Below are positions 17,325 to 18,548 of a stretch of 18,548 nt of DNA, piece after piece; position 1 is the stretch's first letter; each line of letters opens with the position of its first letter. Position numbers and translations under genes: made by a program. This stretch comes from Magnetovibrio sp. (GTDB lineage Bacteria; Pseudomonadota; Alphaproteobacteria; Rhodospirillales; Magnetovibrionaceae). Below the pieces are notes generated by a model. The model searched no databases, was not told where the DNA came from, and saw nothing but the letters and a program-made list of their open reading frames with translations. Location: contig JAESSV010000086.1 in NCBI GenBank assembly GCA_016763895.1, positions 1 to 18,548 on the forward strand. Direction: 5' to 3'.

Positions 17325-17417
17325 TCTGGATGACGAGTAAACCTGGGGAGGTCCGCTCGTAATTTTCCCAGAATAGCCCAGGAGGCCTCCGTCCTGTGGC
17401 GGAGGTCTTCTCTTTAC
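17325..17417 (+). promoter_or_regulatory. Structured leader with competing hairpins ahead of rpe
   Basis: An 11-bp stem (17381-17391 with 17400-17410) is followed by a poor T tract (TCTTT), like a weak terminator. GGAGGTC occurs twice (17347-17353 and 17401-17407) and both copies can pair with GGCCTCC at 17384-17390, so the upstream copy could block the hairpin. CCTGGG (17342-17347) can also pair with CCCAG at 17367-17371 or CCCAGG at 17377-17382, and ACGAG (17333-17337) with CTCGT (17356-17360). This may be an attenuator, or the end of the cbbQO transcript. I do not recognise it as a known riboswitch. Confidence 0.5.
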
Positions 17418-17465
17418 CTGCCAGCCAACTGATTTCCCAACAAATTTACTTCATGGAGACGCCTT

Positions 17466-18125
17466 ATGACCGACACCATTAAAATCGCCCCATCCATTCT
17501 TGCCGCAGATTTTGCCCGTTTGGGCGAAGAAGTTAAAGCCATCGATGAAGCGGGTTGCGATTGGATTCATATTGATGTTATGGACGGTCACTTTGTGCCC
17601 AACCTAACCTTTGGCCCCCCCGTAATCTCTTGCATTCGGCCCTGGACCAAGAAATTCTTTGACGTTCACTTGATGATTGACCCGGCTCAGCCGTTTTTGG
17701 AAGACTATGCCAAAGCGGGTGCGGACCAAATCGTTGTTCACGCCGAAGCCGACAAGCATTTGGATCGGTCCATTCAGGTGATTAAAGGTCTTGGCAAAAA
17801 AGCGGGGGTTTCTTTGAACCCGCACACGCCTGTTAACGTTTTGGATCATGTTTTGGATCAACTTGATATGGTTTTGATCATGAGCGTAAATCCGGGCTTT
17901 GGGGGGCAAAGCTTCCTTCCTGCGGCTTTGGATAAAGTGCGTGCGGTCAAAGCCATGATCGGGGACCGCAATATCGACATTCAAGTCGACGGTGGGGTGA
18001 ACGCAAGCACGGCGAAAGCTGTTGTTGATGCCGGGGCAACGTGCCTTGTTGCGGGCTCTGCCGTGTTTAAAGGTGACGATTACGTGGCCAGCATCCAAGC
18101 CATTCGTGATGCTTATAATGCTTAA
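17466..18125 (+). CDS. rpe: Ribulose-phosphate 3-epimerase
   Basis: This enzyme interconverts ribulose-5-phosphate and xylulose-5-phosphate in the Calvin cycle and pentose phosphate pathway (cbbE in cbb clusters). The product is 219 aa, standard length. The TIM-barrel motifs are A-P-S-I-L-A-A-D-F near the start, the block [12 protein letters not shown] with His35 and Asp37, D-V-H-L-M (His68), [10 protein letters not shown], and Q-V-D-G-G-V with catalytic Asp175. GGAG at 17455-17458 is 7 nt before the ATG. It lies 222 bp after cbbO, probably with its own leader, and has a terminator behind it. Confidence 0.96.
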   Translation: MTDTIKIAPSILAADFARLGEEVKAIDEAGCDWIHIDVMDGHFVPNLTFGPPVISCIRPWTKKFFDVHLMIDPAQPFLEDYAKAGADQIVVHAEADKHLDRSIQVIKGLGKKAGVSLNPHTPVNVLDHVLDQLDMVLIMSVNPGFGGQSFLPAALDKVRAVKAMIGDRNIDIQVDGGVNASTAKAVVDAGATCLVAGSAVFKGDDYVASIQAIRDAYNA

Positions 18126-18148
18126 AAAATAAGCCTTAGATTTTAAGC

Positions 18149-18184
18149 AAAAGGGGAGCGTTTGATATTAGACGCTCCCCTTTT
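18149..18184 (+). terminator. Rho-independent terminator after rpe
   Basis: A perfect 13-bp stem (18149-18161 with 18172-18184) has a 10-nt loop and ends in T4GTTGTT. It lies 23 bp after the rpe stop and should end the CBB transcript before ftsB. Confidence 0.92.
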
Positions 18185-18327
18185 GTTGTTGCCCGTCGAA
18201 AACCGAATCTAAGTCTCGATTAAGTCGATTCGTTGAGTTCTTTTGATGAATTTCAAAACCTAAACGCTTGCTTAAGAACTGTGCGCGTAAAATTAAAGAC
18301 CATTCAGAAAGAATGCTGTTTGTGCTT

Positions 18328-18381
18328 AAGTCAAACCATGTGTGCAAGCCAAACCATGTGCTTAAGCCAAACCATGTGTGC
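18328..18381 (+). repeat. Three 18-bp tandem repeats upstream of or within the 5' end of ftsB
   Basis: Units AAGTCAAACCATGTGTGC, AAGCCAAACCATGTGCTT and AAGCCAAACCATGTGTGC follow head to tail, with a partial unit (TTGTGCTT) before and AAG after. The period is a multiple of three, so in the ftsB frame they read K-S/P-N-H-V-C/L three times. The near-identity of units points to recent slippage. Confidence 0.9.
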
Positions 18382-18399
18382 AAGAAAGAAACCTTAGCC

Positions 18400-18548
18400 G
18401 TGGGGATCGTTCAAGAAATAAAGGCCCGTGCAGGTCAGGTTTTAGGCCCCGTATTTGGCATGACCGTGGTTGTGTACTTTGCGTATCATGCGATTCAAGG
18501 GGATCGTGGGTTTATCGCATTGGGCAAATTGCGTCATGACGTTGCCGG
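18400..18548 (+). CDS. ftsB: Septum formation initiator FtsB/DivIC family protein, 3' end cut off by window
   Basis: FtsB is a small bitopic inner-membrane division protein that forms a coiled coil with FtsL and FtsQ. Visible residues include V-Q-E-I-K-A-R-A, a single membrane helix around GMTVVVYFAYHAIQGDRGF and the start of the coiled coil (L-G-K-L-R-H-D-V-A). The G-D-R-G motif after the helix is typical of alphaproteobacterial members. I place the start at GTG 18400 because family members usually begin shortly before this basic segment. The same frame is open back to an ATG at 18313, which would add 29 residues made mostly of the 18-bp repeats; neither start has a good Shine-Dalgarno. The gene runs off the window at 18548. 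Family moderately sure, start unsure. Confidence 0.72.
   Translation, partial: MGIVQEIKARAGQVLGPVFGMTVVVYFAYHAIQGDRGFIALGKLRHDVA

Noticed and set aside
17281..17465. Known riboswitch, 6S RNA or SRP RNA before rpe
   Set aside because: I could not match the conserved core of any of these; only generic competing stems are seen.
18328..18381. CRISPR-like repeats
   Set aside because: The 18-bp units are directly adjacent with no spacers and are in frame with ftsB; this is a tandem repeat.
18168..18383. 71-codon minus-strand frame with repeated T-W-F-G-L
   Set aside because: It is only the reverse reading of the 18-bp tandem repeats and the rpe terminator region; no start signal or family is visible.

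Overview
The window looks like chromosomal DNA from an alphaproteobacterium, probably Rhodospirillales-like, with moderate GC. This is inferred from gene content: a Calvin-Benson-Bassham (CBB) cluster with form II RuBisCO (cbbM), CbbQ/CbbO activase genes and a LysR-type CbbR, plus an alphaproteobacterial-style FtsB start at the right edge. No tRNA, rRNA, CRISPR array or insertion sequence was seen.

Layout. Positions 1-2952 hold the end of a transketolase gene (cbbT/tkt), then class II fructose-bisphosphate aldolase (cbbA/fba) and a clear terminator. Positions 2963-11269 form a block not obviously tied to carbon fixation. It holds a purple-acid-phosphatase-like metallophosphoesterase (-), a repeat-containing protein with two C-terminal membrane helices (+), a large hybrid sensor histidine kinase (+), a broken cytochrome c gene (-), an EamA-family transporter (+) and a membrane-anchored TPR protein (-). 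Positions 11368-17243 hold cbbR (-), divergent from cbbM-cbbQ-cbbO (+), with a hairpin terminator or attenuator between cbbM and cbbQ. Positions 17254-18184 hold a candidate promoter, a structured leader, ribulose-phosphate 3-epimerase (rpe/cbbE) and its terminator. The window ends inside ftsB, preceded by three 18-bp tandem repeats.

The most striking result is that the RuBisCO gene and its regulator are both interrupted as written, while the other CBB genes are open. cbbM has a strong ribosome binding site and a good N-terminus, but codon 20 is TAG where relatives have leucine; the frame then stays open to the normal end. cbbR shows its expected N-terminus in one frame and the rest in another, which implies a one-base deletion inside the helix-turn-helix. 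A third lesion, one extra base, sits inside the CxxCH haem motif of the cytochrome c remnant. These could be real decay (loss of autotrophy) or assembly errors; sequence alone cannot decide. TAG is a normal terminator for four other genes here, which argues against general amber recoding.

How the genes would work together: transketolase, aldolase and epimerase run the regeneration phase of the Calvin cycle (and the pentose phosphate pathway). CbbM would fix CO2, CbbQ/CbbO would remodel inhibited RuBisCO, and CbbR would switch the cbbM promoter in response to metabolites.
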